In this document: piece by piece, positions 35,686 through 44,332 of the stretch | How the letters are laid out: every line of letters begins with the position of its first letter | Position numbering within the stretch: the first letter of the stretch is position 1 | NCBI RefSeq assembly: GCF_007830125.1 | Contig: NZ_VLLG01000002.1 | Span: 1,310,550-1,374,549, forward strand | DNA: 64,000 nt | Direction of reading: 5' to 3' | Source: Chitinophaga japonensis | GTDB taxonomy: Bacteria; Bacteroidota; Bacteroidia; Chitinophagales; Chitinophagaceae | Position numbers and translations under genes: made by a program | The notes under the pieces: generated by a model | What the model was told of the DNA's origin: nothing | The model's database searches: none | The model's input: the letters and a program-made list of their open reading frames with translations, nothing else

Positions 35686-38600
35686 GTGACAGTAACTCCG
35701 GGTACCGAAACCAAACATCATGGACGCCCCTGGTGGCGGTGGCTTTTATGGATCATTATTGCAATACTGTTATTGCCGGTAATGGCCGTGCTGCTGTTGC
35801 AACTCCCGGCCGTGCAGGACTATCTGCGCCGCCAGGGAGAGCAGTACCTGCAGGACAAGCTGCACACCAAAGTGCGCATTGGCTACCTGCGGGCTAGGGG
35901 ATGGAAATACCTGGAGCTGAGGAATGTATATGTAGCGGATACTGCCCGCCAGGCCCTGTTATACTCCGGGTCACTCAAAGTGCATTATAACCTGCTATCC
36001 CTGCTGAATAACGAGATCCGCGTGAGCAAGCTGGAGTGGGATACCCTGCTGGTAAATGCCTACCGGCAGGGAGCCGACACCACTTTCAACTTCCAGTTTG
36101 TCGTAGATGCCTTTACCAGCCCGGATACCACACCGGATACACTCGCGCCGGAAACGGGCACTACCATGCAGTTCCACATAAAGGATGTAGCCCTGCGCCA
36201 GGTAAAGCTGCGATATATAGATGAGCTGGAGGGCATGAGCGCCGTGCTGCAATGGGACACCCTGCTGGTAGATCCCGATGACCTGCTGGTGAATGAAGGC
36301 GTATACGCTTTCCGCGGCATCACGCTGAACGGGCTGACCGGTTTTTTCCGGCAGGCCTACCGCCCTAAAGCCACTCCTGCCGCCGCGCCGCCGCCTTCCG
36401 CGGCAGACACCGTGGCCGCTCCCTTTCACCTGCTGCTGAAAAAACTGCAGGTTGCCAACAGCGCTTTTCTGTACCAGGGTGAAGACATTGGCATTTCCAC
36501 CACCTGGAAAATAGGCAGCCTGCAGGTAGATAATACGAATATCGACCTGGACTCTACCCGTATCCAGACCGGCGACATCACGATCCGCCACACCCGGGGC
36601 GCTTTGGCGCTCTCCGCCGCCCGCGATACCACACCGGTACCGGCGGAACCGGACAGCGCGCCCAATACCTGGCGGGTCATTACCAGCCAGGCCCTGCTGG
36701 AGCAGCTCAGCTTCCGCTATGATAACAATACAGCGCCCGCTCCCCGTGGCGCCGGCAGCGACCCGGACTATAACCACCTGCTGCTGCGCGACTTTAACAC
36801 CCGCATTAGTGACATCAGCTATAAAGGTGATACCGTAAATGCTTTGCTGCACCACCTGCGCCTGCGCGACAAGTCCGGCTTTGCTGTAAAGCAGGCGCAT
36901 ATGTTCTTTACCTACACGCCGCAAACGATCTCCCTGCAGGACCTGTTGCTGGAAACCAACCAGAGCGTGCTGCGCAAACATATAGTCATTACCGTGCCTT
37001 CCTGGTCTACCGTGGCCGACCACCTGGACCAGCTACAGATAAGGGCTAACCTGGACTCTACCCGCATTGCGCTGGGAGAATGGCTGCCTTTTGTGCCGGA
37101 TGCCCGGACCAACAGCAGCATGCAACCGTTGTGGAACAAACGCCTCACTATTGACGCCATCCTGAAAGGCAGCCTGGGACATTTAAATGTACAACGGTTG
37201 TACATAGCAGATAACGTGGGCAACAAGGTGCAGGCACGCGGCGAAATATTCCATGCCGCCACCCCGGACAGTATCCGCGCCAACCTGCCGGAACTGCTGC
37301 TGCAAAGCGGGGACCAGGCGTTACGCGCCTGGCTGCCGGCCGGCACCCTGCCGGACACGCCCCGCCTGCCAAAGCAAATGCTGATCACCGGCTCCTTCAT
37401 GGGCGGGCTAGCCGACATGAAAACCGGGCTGCAGTTGCAAAGCGATATGGCGAATGTGATGCTGAACGCCCACCTGGTGAACATAATGGACAGCGTGCGC
37501 AGCAGCTATTCCGTAGATATCCCGTCCTTCCGTATACATCCGGGCCAGATGTTGTATGATACCACCATGGGCTGGATAAACGGCAGCCTGCAGGCAGCAG
37601 GAAAAGGCTATGAACTGAGCAGTATGACAGCCAATGCCATGATCCGGTTGTACGATGCCACCTATAACGGCTACACGTACCGGGATATCCGCGCCAATGC
37701 CGGTATCCGCCAGGGACAGTTTGAGGCTGCCGGCAGCAGCGGCGATACAGCGCTTTCCCTCACCTTTGACCTGGCCGGGCGCCTGCAGGATACCGTGTTG
37801 CAAAACCTGCAGGCCAACCTGCAGATCAGTAAGGCGGACCTGTTCGCCACTCACTGGTATGTGGAGCCCCTGCAGCTTAAAGGCAACCTGGGAGCGGATT
37901 TCAGCAGCCTGCTGCCTACCCGGCTGGAAGGAGAAGCGCTGCTCACCGGCTGGCAGATAGCTACCGGAGGGCAAGTGTTCCCGCTGGATACCATCGCCCT
38001 GCGCACCCGCTGGCAGGATCAGCAGTACCTTGCACTGGAAGGCCCCTTTGGCGCTATAGCGGCCAATGGTTATATCGATTATACTAAACTGGGCGCAGCT
38101 TTCAGCGGCCTGATAAATAAGCCCCTGCAACCGGTAGACAGCAGCGGGCTGATCACCTTACCGCCGGGGCAGCAGTTGCAATGGACAGCTTCCCTGCGCT
38201 GGCCCCGCAGCCTGCAGGCAATGGCGCCCTCCCTGCGCATGACGCAGCCGCTGGCTATACAGGGCCGCATGCATACAGACAGCAGCCTCCTGGTCATGAA
38301 TATGGCGTTGCCTGCCATCAGCTATGACTCCCTGCATATTGACAGCCTGCTGCTGGACGCACGTATACAGGATACCAGCCTGCATGCTGCGCTATCGCTC
38401 GCTACACTGCGGCATCCCATAGCGCCCCTGTACCATACGCAGCTACTGGTAAACGCCAATACCGGGAACCTTAGTTGGGACCTGGATGCCGACGACGCTA
38501 ACCGCCGGCCCAAATACAAAATGGGCGGCCTGGTGCAGTTCCTGGCAGACAGCCTGATGGCGCTGTCCCTGAAACCCGGCCTGCTGCTGAACAAGCAGGA

Positions 38601-40737
38601 ATGGACCGTGGATGAAAACAATATTATCCGCCTGCGCAACGGCCTGCCGGATACCGCCAACCTCCGGCTGTCTTCCCGCGAACAGTCCATCCGGCTGCAC
38701 ACCCTGGCAGATACCGGCAGCAGCATGCCCGCACTCCAGGCAGATATCAGGAGCTTTCAGCTCGCCACCATTACCGGACTGCTGGCGGCAGACACCATGC
38801 TGGCTACCGGCGTGCTGAATGCCCGGGCGCGTATCAGCAACCTGGACAATTCCCCGCTGGTGGATGCCGCACTGAAAATAGACAGCCTGTACTTCCGTAA
38901 TACGCCCGTAGGAGTACTGGAAGCGGCCCTGCAAACGCCGGCGCCGGCATCCTACCAGGTAAAAGCATCGCTCACCGGCCATGACAACGATCTGCAGGTA
39001 CAGGGCGTATACGATACCGCCATCAATGCCACGATAGACATCAACCGGCTGAGCATGAAAACCATAGAGCCCTTCACCTTTGGTAACATGACTCGCATGC
39101 ATGGCAGCGCCAATGGGCAATTTATCATTACCGGCACTACCAGCCAACCGCAGGTAAAAGGCAACCTTCACTTTAACGATGCCGGCGGCACCGTTACCTA
39201 TATAGGTACGCCGCTTTCCCTGCCCGATGAAGATATTGTAATTGATGAAAGGGGCATTGCGCTGAATAACCTCGTGATAACAGACAGCCTGAAAAATGAG
39301 CTGGTAGTAAACGGCCGTATAAATACCACGGACTTTACCGACTACCGTTTCAACCTGGACGTGAATGCGGATAACTTTATGGTGCTGGGCAAGCAGCAGA
39401 ACCGGGACCAGATGATCTATGGCCCGGCTTTTGTGGACAGCCGTATTAAAGTAAGAGGTAACCTGGATCTGCCCCGTATAGACGCTTACGTTAAGCTGCG
39501 CGATAAGTCCAATGTTACCTTTACCATCCCGCAGGACGAACCGGGAGTAGCCAACCGGGAAGGGGTGATCGTATTTGTGGATAAGGACCAGCCGCTGGAC
39601 TCCTCCCTGATCGCGGCGCAGGACAGCGCCCGGTATGAGAACCCGCGGCTTACCGGCATGGTATTCAGCGGCAATGCCGAGATCACGCCCCAGTCTACCA
39701 TCAAGATCATCATTGATCAGCAGAACGGGGATTATGTGGAAGCAAAAGGCACCGCCAATCTCAACGCCACGCTGGACCCCAGCAGTAAGCTGAGCCTCAC
39801 CGGCCGTTACGAGATACAGGAAGGTAAATACCAGATGTCGTTATACGAGGTCATCAAGCGTGCATTTGCTATTGAAAAAGGCAGCTACATTTCTTTTAAC
39901 GGCGATGTAATGTCCGCCAACCTGGATATCACAGCTAAATACACGGTTCGGGCCCCGGCCATGGACCTGGTGCAGGACCAGCTTTCCGGCATGTCGGACA
40001 TAGAGCGGAACCGCTACAAGCAGCGCCTGCCGTTTGAAGTATACATGCAGATAAAAGGTGACCTGCTGCAGCCGGATATTTCCTTCCGGCTGGATATGCC
40101 TGAAGCGGAGCGCAATGCCTTCAGCGGCAGTGTGTATAACCGTATCAAGCAGATCAACCAGATCACCTCGGAGCTGAACAAGCAGGTAATGGGATTGTTG
40201 GTAATGAACACCTTTATTCCCGACGATCCTACCTCCACGGAGGGAGGCGGCGTGGATGTAGGCCGGGAAGCCCGTAAAAGTGTGAGTAAGATCCTGTCGC
40301 AGCAATTGAACAACCTGGCCGGCGATCTTATCAAAGGCGTAGATATCAATTTTGACCTGGAGAGCAACGAAGATTATTCTACCGGTACGGCCAAAGAAAG
40401 CACTACGCTGGGCGTGGATGTATCCAAGAGCCTGTTCAACGATCGTTTAACCGTTTCCGTTGGCTCCGATGTGATGCTGGCAGGTGATGCGCCGGCCAAT
40501 AACGCCAGCTCCCTGGTAGGCGACGTATCCATAGAGTACAAGCTCACCGCCGACGGCCGTTACCGCATCCGCGTATACCAGCGCAATGCCAATGAAACGG
40601 TGGTGCAGGGGCAGGTAGTGGAAACCGGCGCAGCTTTTATGATAGTAATGGATTATGACCACTTCCGCGAAATACTGCAGGGCTCCAGGAAAGAGAAACG
40701 ACGTGAAAAACTGCGTAACGGGAATAACAATAAATAA
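35686..40737 (+). CDS. tamB: TamB-like translocation and assembly module protein
   Basis: A 1683-residue AsmA/TamB-type envelope protein. One N-terminal membrane helix (about 17-38, WLLWIIIAILLLPVMAVLLL) anchors a very long periplasmic beta-rich body, ending with the TamB C-terminal domain (DUF490) from about residue 1250, with SLTGRYEIQEGKYQMSLYEV. Such proteins span the periplasm as a hydrophobic groove for lipid transport and outer-membrane assembly. Start is GTG at 35686; the next Met is residue 33, inside the anchor. The Omp85-type partner gene follows, overlapping or abutting it. Confidence 0.92.
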   Translation: MTVTPGTETKHHGRPWWRWLLWIIIAILLLPVMAVLLLQLPAVQDYLRRQGEQYLQDKLHTKVRIGYLRARGWKYLELRNVYVADTARQALLYSGSLKVHYNLLSLLNNEIRVSKLEWDTLLVNAYRQGADTTFNFQFVVDAFTSPDTTPDTLAPETGTTMQFHIKDVALRQVKLRYIDELEGMSAVLQWDTLLVDPDDLLVNEGVYAFRGITLNGLTGFFRQAYRPKATPAAAPPPSAADTVAAPFHLLLKKLQVANSAFLYQGEDIGISTTWKIGSLQVDNTNIDLDSTRIQTGDITIRHTRGALALSAARDTTPVPAEPDSAPNTWRVITSQALLEQLSFRYDNNTAPAPRGAGSDPDYNHLLLRDFNTRISDISYKGDTVNALLHHLRLRDKSGFAVKQAHMFFTYTPQTISLQDLLLETNQSVLRKHIVITVPSWSTVADHLDQLQIRANLDSTRIALGEWLPFVPDARTNSSMQPLWNKRLTIDAILKGSLGHLNVQRLYIADNVGNKVQARGEIFHAATPDSIRANLPELLLQSGDQALRAWLPAGTLPDTPRLPKQMLITGSFMGGLADMKTGLQLQSDMANVMLNAHLVNIMDSVRSSYSVDIPSFRIHPGQMLYDTTMGWINGSLQAAGKGYELSSMTANAMIRLYDATYNGYTYRDIRANAGIRQGQFEAAGSSGDTALSLTFDLAGRLQDTVLQNLQANLQISKADLFATHWYVEPLQLKGNLGADFSSLLPTRLEGEALLTGWQIATGGQVFPLDTIALRTRWQDQQYLALEGPFGAIAANGYIDYTKLGAAFSGLINKPLQPVDSSGLITLPPGQQLQWTASLRWPRSLQAMAPSLRMTQPLAIQGRMHTDSSLLVMNMALPAISYDSLHIDSLLLDARIQDTSLHAALSLATLRHPIAPLYHTQLLVNANTGNLSWDLDADDANRRPKYKMGGLVQFLADSLMALSLKPGLLLNKQEWTVDENNIIRLRNGLPDTANLRLSSREQSIRLHTLADTGSSMPALQADIRSFQLATITGLLAADTMLATGVLNARARISNLDNSPLVDAALKIDSLYFRNTPVGVLEAALQTPAPASYQVKASLTGHDNDLQVQGVYDTAINATIDINRLSMKTIEPFTFGNMTRMHGSANGQFIITGTTSQPQVKGNLHFNDAGGTVTYIGTPLSLPDEDIVIDERGIALNNLVITDSLKNELVVNGRINTTDFTDYRFNLDVNADNFMVLGKQQNRDQMIYGPAFVDSRIKVRGNLDLPRIDAYVKLRDKSNVTFTIPQDEPGVANREGVIVFVDKDQPLDSSLIAAQDSARYENPRLTGMVFSGNAEITPQSTIKIIIDQQNGDYVEAKGTANLNATLDPSSKLSLTGRYEIQEGKYQMSLYEVIKRAFAIEKGSYISFNGDVMSANLDITAKYTVRAPAMDLVQDQLSGMSDIERNRYKQRLPFEVYMQIKGDLLQPDISFRLDMPEAERNAFSGSVYNRIKQINQITSELNKQVMGLLVMNTFIPDDPTSTEGGGVDVGREARKSVSKILSQQLNNLAGDLIKGVDINFDLESNEDYSTGTAKESTTLGVDVSKSLFNDRLTVSVGSDVMLAGDAPANNASSLVGDVSIEYKLTADGRYRIRVYQRNANETVVQGQVVETGAAFMIVMDYDHFREILQGSRKEKRREKLRNGNNNK

Positions 40738-40747
40738 GCTGGAATAT

Positions 40748-43054
40748 TTGCGAACGGCCAATATACATATCACCATCCTGATCCTGGCGGGCTTATGCAT
40801 CAGCGCCTGCAGCACCGTGCGCACCGTACCGGAAGGAGACCGCCTGTACACCGGCGCGGATGTAAAATGGGAAGGCGACAAACCCAAAGATTACGGTACC
40901 CTCATGGAAAACCTGGAAGATAATATAAGGCCCAAACCCAACCGCCGCTTCCTGGGCATGCCCATCCGCCTGTGGCTGTACAACCTGGGCAATGAGCCCA
41001 AGGGCAAGGGGCTCAACTACCTGTTCCGGGAAAAATGGGGAGAACCGCCGGTGCTGCTCAGCCAGGTAAAACAGGACTATACCGCCAATGTATTGCAGCA
41101 ATACCTGGTGGATAAGGGCTATTTCCAGGCAGACGTCAGCTCCGCCATCAAAACCAGGGGGAAAAGAAAGGCTTCCGCCGTTTATACCGCCTTCCCCCAT
41201 CATCGCTATACCATTAAGAACGTCACCTTTGAAACGGACAGCTCCCAGTTGGGTCGCACCATTGCGCGAACAAAGGAAGGCTCGTCCCTGGTACCAGGAG
41301 CGCCTTACAGCCTGGACAGCATCAAAGCGGAGCGGGAGCGTATACACAACCTTTTAAAAGAGCAGGGCTATTACTACTTTACGGCAGACCACCTGCTGGT
41401 GGAAGTGGACAGTACGCAGAATGGCGTGGTAGACCTGTATGTAACCTTAAAGGACAATATCTCTCCGCTGGCCCGCAAACCTTATTATATGCGCAGGATC
41501 ACGCTGTACCCGGACTATTCGCTGGACGAGGATTCCCTGTCGCGAACGGGGGAGGAAGTAAAGTTATACCGGAACTTTGGTATTGTAGATCCTGAAAAGA
41601 AGTTCAGGCCCATCGTATTCCGCCGCTCGGTATTCCTGCGGCCGGACAGCCTGTACCGGCTCAGCTCCCACGATATTACCCTGCACCGCCTGATAGACCT
41701 GGGCACTTTTAAATTCGTAAAGGGCCAGTTCCGCCCCGTGCGTAACAGGGATAGCAGCCTCCAACCGGCAGCAGCGGACACCGGGCGCCTGGACGCCAGC
41801 TTTTACCTCACGCCTTATCCCCGGTACTCCATGCAGGCGGAGCTGCGCGGCACGTCCAAGTCCAATGGCTTTGTTGGCTCCGAGGTAAAGGTAACAGGTC
41901 GCAACCGCAACTGGAAAAGGGCGGCCAACCTGCTGGAGATCTCCGCATCCGGTGGCATGGAATGGCAAACCGGCGGCAACCTGGCCAGCAATAATTCGTA
42001 TAGCCTGAAAGGTGAGGTATCCCTTACCGTGCCCAGGTTCCTCATCCCTTTCCGGGCCTTCCGCCTGCGTTCACCCTTTGTGCCACGCACCCGCATCAGC
42101 CTCAGCTACGAGCTGTTAAGCCGGCAAAACCTGTATAACCTGCACGCGTATACGGGGCAATGGCAGTACATCTGGCGGCAAACGCGCAACCTGGAGCATA
42201 ACTGGGCGCCCGTTTCCATTACCTATGTGTTGCCCTCCAAAACCACCGCCGCTTATGACAGCATTTTGAAAGTAGACCCGGTGCAGCGCAGGGCGATAGA
42301 AAAACAGTTCATCCTTGGAGGCAACTACACCGTTACATACAATAACCAGGCGCCGGACCGGGTGCACAGCTTTTATATCAGCGGCGATGTAGATGTATCC
42401 GGTAATGTTGCCGGCCTGCTCATCCCGAAAAGCGACAGCACTAAAAATATCTTCGGCAATCCCTTTGCCCAGTATGTACGCCTGGGGGCGGACTTCCGGC
42501 ACTACTGGCAGTTCAGCAAGGGCATGACCTGGGTAAACCGCCTCTTTGCCGGTTACGGCCTGCCTTACGGCAATTCCGTTACACTGCCTTTTGTAAAACA
42601 ATACTTTACCGGCGGTAGCAGCAGCCTACGCGCCTTCCGGGCCAGAACACTGGGCCCCGGTTCCTTCCGCGACACTACCAGCCGCTTCCTGGCCAATGAA
42701 GCGGGAGATATCAAACTGGAGTTCAATTCAGAGCTGCGCATGCACCTGAGCGGCATCCTGAATGCCGCCGTATTCATAGATGCCGGCAATATCTGGCTGC
42801 AAAAGGAAAGTCCCAACCGGCCCGGCGGCCAGTTCAATGCCGGCCGCTTCTACAAGGAAATAGCCGTAGGCGCGGGCGCGGGCCTGCGTATAGACGCTTC
42901 TATTGTAGTGGTGCGCCTGGACCTGGCCTTTCCGCTGCGCAAACCCTGGCTGCCTGAAAATGAAAGATGGGTAATAAAGGATATCCGCTTTGGGGACCCC
43001 GACTGGCGGAAAGAGAACCTGATACTGAACATCGCCATTGGCTATCCCTTCTGA
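40748..43054 (+). CDS. Lipidated Omp85/TamA-family outer membrane protein (TamL type)
   Basis: An Omp85-superfamily protein of about 768 residues, with POTRA-like repeats (TIKNVTFETDSSQLGR, DSIKAERERIHNLLKEQGY) and a C-terminal beta barrel (about 400-768) ending in IAIGYPF with terminal Phe. It is a lipoprotein: the lipobox ISAC comes after ILILAGL, typical of the Bacteroidota TamL variant paired with TamB. The start is uncertain: TTG 40748, 10 bases after the tamB stop, gives a normal lipoprotein signal; GTG 40703 or ATG 40655, inside tamB, would give a long n-region. Partner of TamB in outer-membrane biogenesis. Confidence 0.85.
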   Translation: MRTANIHITILILAGLCISACSTVRTVPEGDRLYTGADVKWEGDKPKDYGTLMENLEDNIRPKPNRRFLGMPIRLWLYNLGNEPKGKGLNYLFREKWGEPPVLLSQVKQDYTANVLQQYLVDKGYFQADVSSAIKTRGKRKASAVYTAFPHHRYTIKNVTFETDSSQLGRTIARTKEGSSLVPGAPYSLDSIKAERERIHNLLKEQGYYYFTADHLLVEVDSTQNGVVDLYVTLKDNISPLARKPYYMRRITLYPDYSLDEDSLSRTGEEVKLYRNFGIVDPEKKFRPIVFRRSVFLRPDSLYRLSSHDITLHRLIDLGTFKFVKGQFRPVRNRDSSLQPAAADTGRLDASFYLTPYPRYSMQAELRGTSKSNGFVGSEVKVTGRNRNWKRAANLLEISASGGMEWQTGGNLASNNSYSLKGEVSLTVPRFLIPFRAFRLRSPFVPRTRISLSYELLSRQNLYNLHAYTGQWQYIWRQTRNLEHNWAPVSITYVLPSKTTAAYDSILKVDPVQRRAIEKQFILGGNYTVTYNNQAPDRVHSFYISGDVDVSGNVAGLLIPKSDSTKNIFGNPFAQYVRLGADFRHYWQFSKGMTWVNRLFAGYGLPYGNSVTLPFVKQYFTGGSSSLRAFRARTLGPGSFRDTTSRFLANEAGDIKLEFNSELRMHLSGILNAAVFIDAGNIWLQKESPNRPGGQFNAGRFYKEIAVGAGAGLRIDASIVVVRLDLAFPLRKPWLPENERWVIKDIRFGDPDWRKENLILNIAIGYPF

Positions 43055-43084
43055 TTTTATCAGGCTGACACATAAAAAAAGAGG

Positions 43085-43092
43085 TATATTTG
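43085..43092 (+). promoter_or_regulatory. Probable -7 box for the RlpA-like gene
   Basis: TATATTTG fits TAnnTTTG, 16 bases before the ATG at 43109, giving a short leader. No TTTG at the usual upstream distance. Confidence 0.45.
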
Positions 43093-43108
43093 TACAACAT
43101 CCTTATAC

Positions 43109-43483
43109 ATGCTAACAACCAGGTATATACGAAATCTTACGCTCCTGGCAGGCTGCTTGTTTTGTCTGTGTTCCTGTGCCCGTAAAATCACCGAAAGCGG
43201 CAAAGCATCTTACTATGCAGATAAATTCGAGGGCCGTCGTACCGCCAGCGGCGAAAAGTTCCACCAGCGCAAGCTCACTGCCGCCCACCGCACCTTGCCC
43301 TTTGGCACTAAAGTAAAAGTGATCAACCTGGCCAACGGCCGTTCCGTAAAAGTGCGCATTAATGACCGCGGGCCCTTTGTACAGGGACGTATCATTGACC
43401 TTTCAAAAAAAGGCGCCCGCAAGCTGGGTATCATTAACACCGGGGTAGCACCGGTGGAGATCAAATACAAGAAACGTAAATAA
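43109..43483 (+). CDS. RlpA-like lipoprotein (double-psi beta-barrel)
   Basis: A 124-residue lipoprotein, lipobox LCSC, consisting almost only of an RlpA double-psi beta-barrel: GKASYYADKFEGRRTASGE, FHQRKLTAAHRTLPFGTKVK, then VRINDRGPFVQGRIIDLSKK. The Asp in the NDRGPF motif is the family's catalytic position for lytic transglycosylase activity in Pseudomonas RlpA. No SPOR domain, so the septal targeting of longer RlpA proteins is absent. Short and complete for this subgroup. Confidence 0.9.
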   Translation: MLTTRYIRNLTLLAGCLFCLCSCARKITESGKASYYADKFEGRRTASGEKFHQRKLTAAHRTLPFGTKVKVINLANGRSVKVRINDRGPFVQGRIIDLSKKGARKLGIINTGVAPVEIKYKKRK

Positions 43484-43572
43484 AGGTACAGTCCACCGCC
43501 GCACACCCGCTATTGCAAATACAATTTGTACAGCAGGCAGCAGGCAATGGACTGTTGTGTAGATAGATATGG

Positions 43573-44124
43573 CTAGGCGTGAATACCTTCTGCGATCTCT
43601 TCCACCATCTTCTTACAGAATGCAGGCAAGTCGTCCGGGTTGCGGCTGGTAACCAGGCCGTTATCCACCACCACCTCTTTATCCACCCACTGCGCGCCCG
43701 CATTGGTGAGGTCCGTTTTCAGGCTGGGATAGGAGGTAACGGTGCGGCCCGCCAGTTCTCCGGTTTCAATCAATGTCCAGGGACCATGGCAGATTGCAGC
43801 GATGGGCTTGCTGTCATCAAAGAAGCCACCTACAAAGGTCACCGCCTCCTGGTTCATGCGTAGCTGGTCGGGATTCAGCACGCCGCCCGGTAATACCAGC
43901 GCATCATAATCCTTGGAATTGGCCTGGTCTATTGTTTTATCCACCGGGTATTCTCCGCCCCAGTCCTTCATATTCCAGGCCCTTACCTTACCGTCGTGCA
44001 GGGATATAACTTCCACCTGGGCAGATGCCTGTTTCAGCGCTTCCAGTGGTTTCGTGAATTCAGATTCTTCAAATCCGTCCGCTACCAGGATAGCCACTTT
44101 TTTGTTGCTAAGTTGATTGTCCAT
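43573..44124 (-). CDS. DJ-1/PfpI-family protein (YhbO/YraA-like)
   Basis: A 183-residue class I glutamine amidotransferase-like protein of the DJ-1/PfpI superfamily. KKVAILVADGFEESEFTKPLE is the N-terminal strand with the conserved Glu, LVLPGGVLNPDQLR follows, and the nucleophile elbow is AAICHGPWTLIE with Cys followed by His. Relatives are called general stress proteins with protease, chaperone or deglycase activity; those labels are debated. Single gene. The upstream region shared with the peroxidase gene end has two stem-loops. Confidence 0.88.
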   Translation of the reverse strand: MDNQLSNKKVAILVADGFEESEFTKPLEALKQASAQVEVISLHDGKVRAWNMKDWGGEYPVDKTIDQANSKDYDALVLPGGVLNPDQLRMNQEAVTFVGGFFDDSKPIAAICHGPWTLIETGELAGRTVTSYPSLKTDLTNAGAQWVDKEVVVDNGLVTSRNPDDLPAFCKKMVEEIAEGIHA

Positions 44125-44250
44125 AACTCTTCTTTTTATGCTTTGTTAATGAATAGACACTCTTCCTACAACAAAAACAGTTCCTGACAACGGCAGCCCG
44201 GAAAGCGGGAAGGGGAACGGGTTGGGGGCAGGTACAGGCAAGCAGGCTGG

Positions 44251-44314
44251 TGTGCAATTTTTTGCACAATACGTGGTAACATACGTATGCCACACCTGGC
44301 AGGTGTGGCATACG
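44251..44314. repeat. Two stem-loops downstream of the peroxidase gene
   Basis: A strong hairpin at 44284-44314 has 14-base perfect arms (cgtatgccacacct / aggtgtggcatacg) and a three-base loop. A smaller one, tgtgcaa/ttgcaca with a tttt loop, is at 44251-44268. They lie 19 bases past the peroxidase stop and upstream of the DJ-1-like gene. Neither has a T run in either direction beside the large stem, so transcript protection or a protein-binding site are alternatives to termination. Confidence 0.7.
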
Positions 44315-44332
44315 CGGGCATTATTTAAAAAA

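Noticed and set aside
39576-39584. Exact DnaA-box sequence in tamB (also at 59693 and 63511)
   Set aside because: Single isolated copies inside or next to genes; not clustered, so treated as chance occurrences.
43488-43555. acagtcca/tggactgt inverted words between the RlpA-like and DJ-1-like genes
   Set aside because: Only eight-base arms with a 52-base loop and no T run; too weak to call a terminator or repeat.
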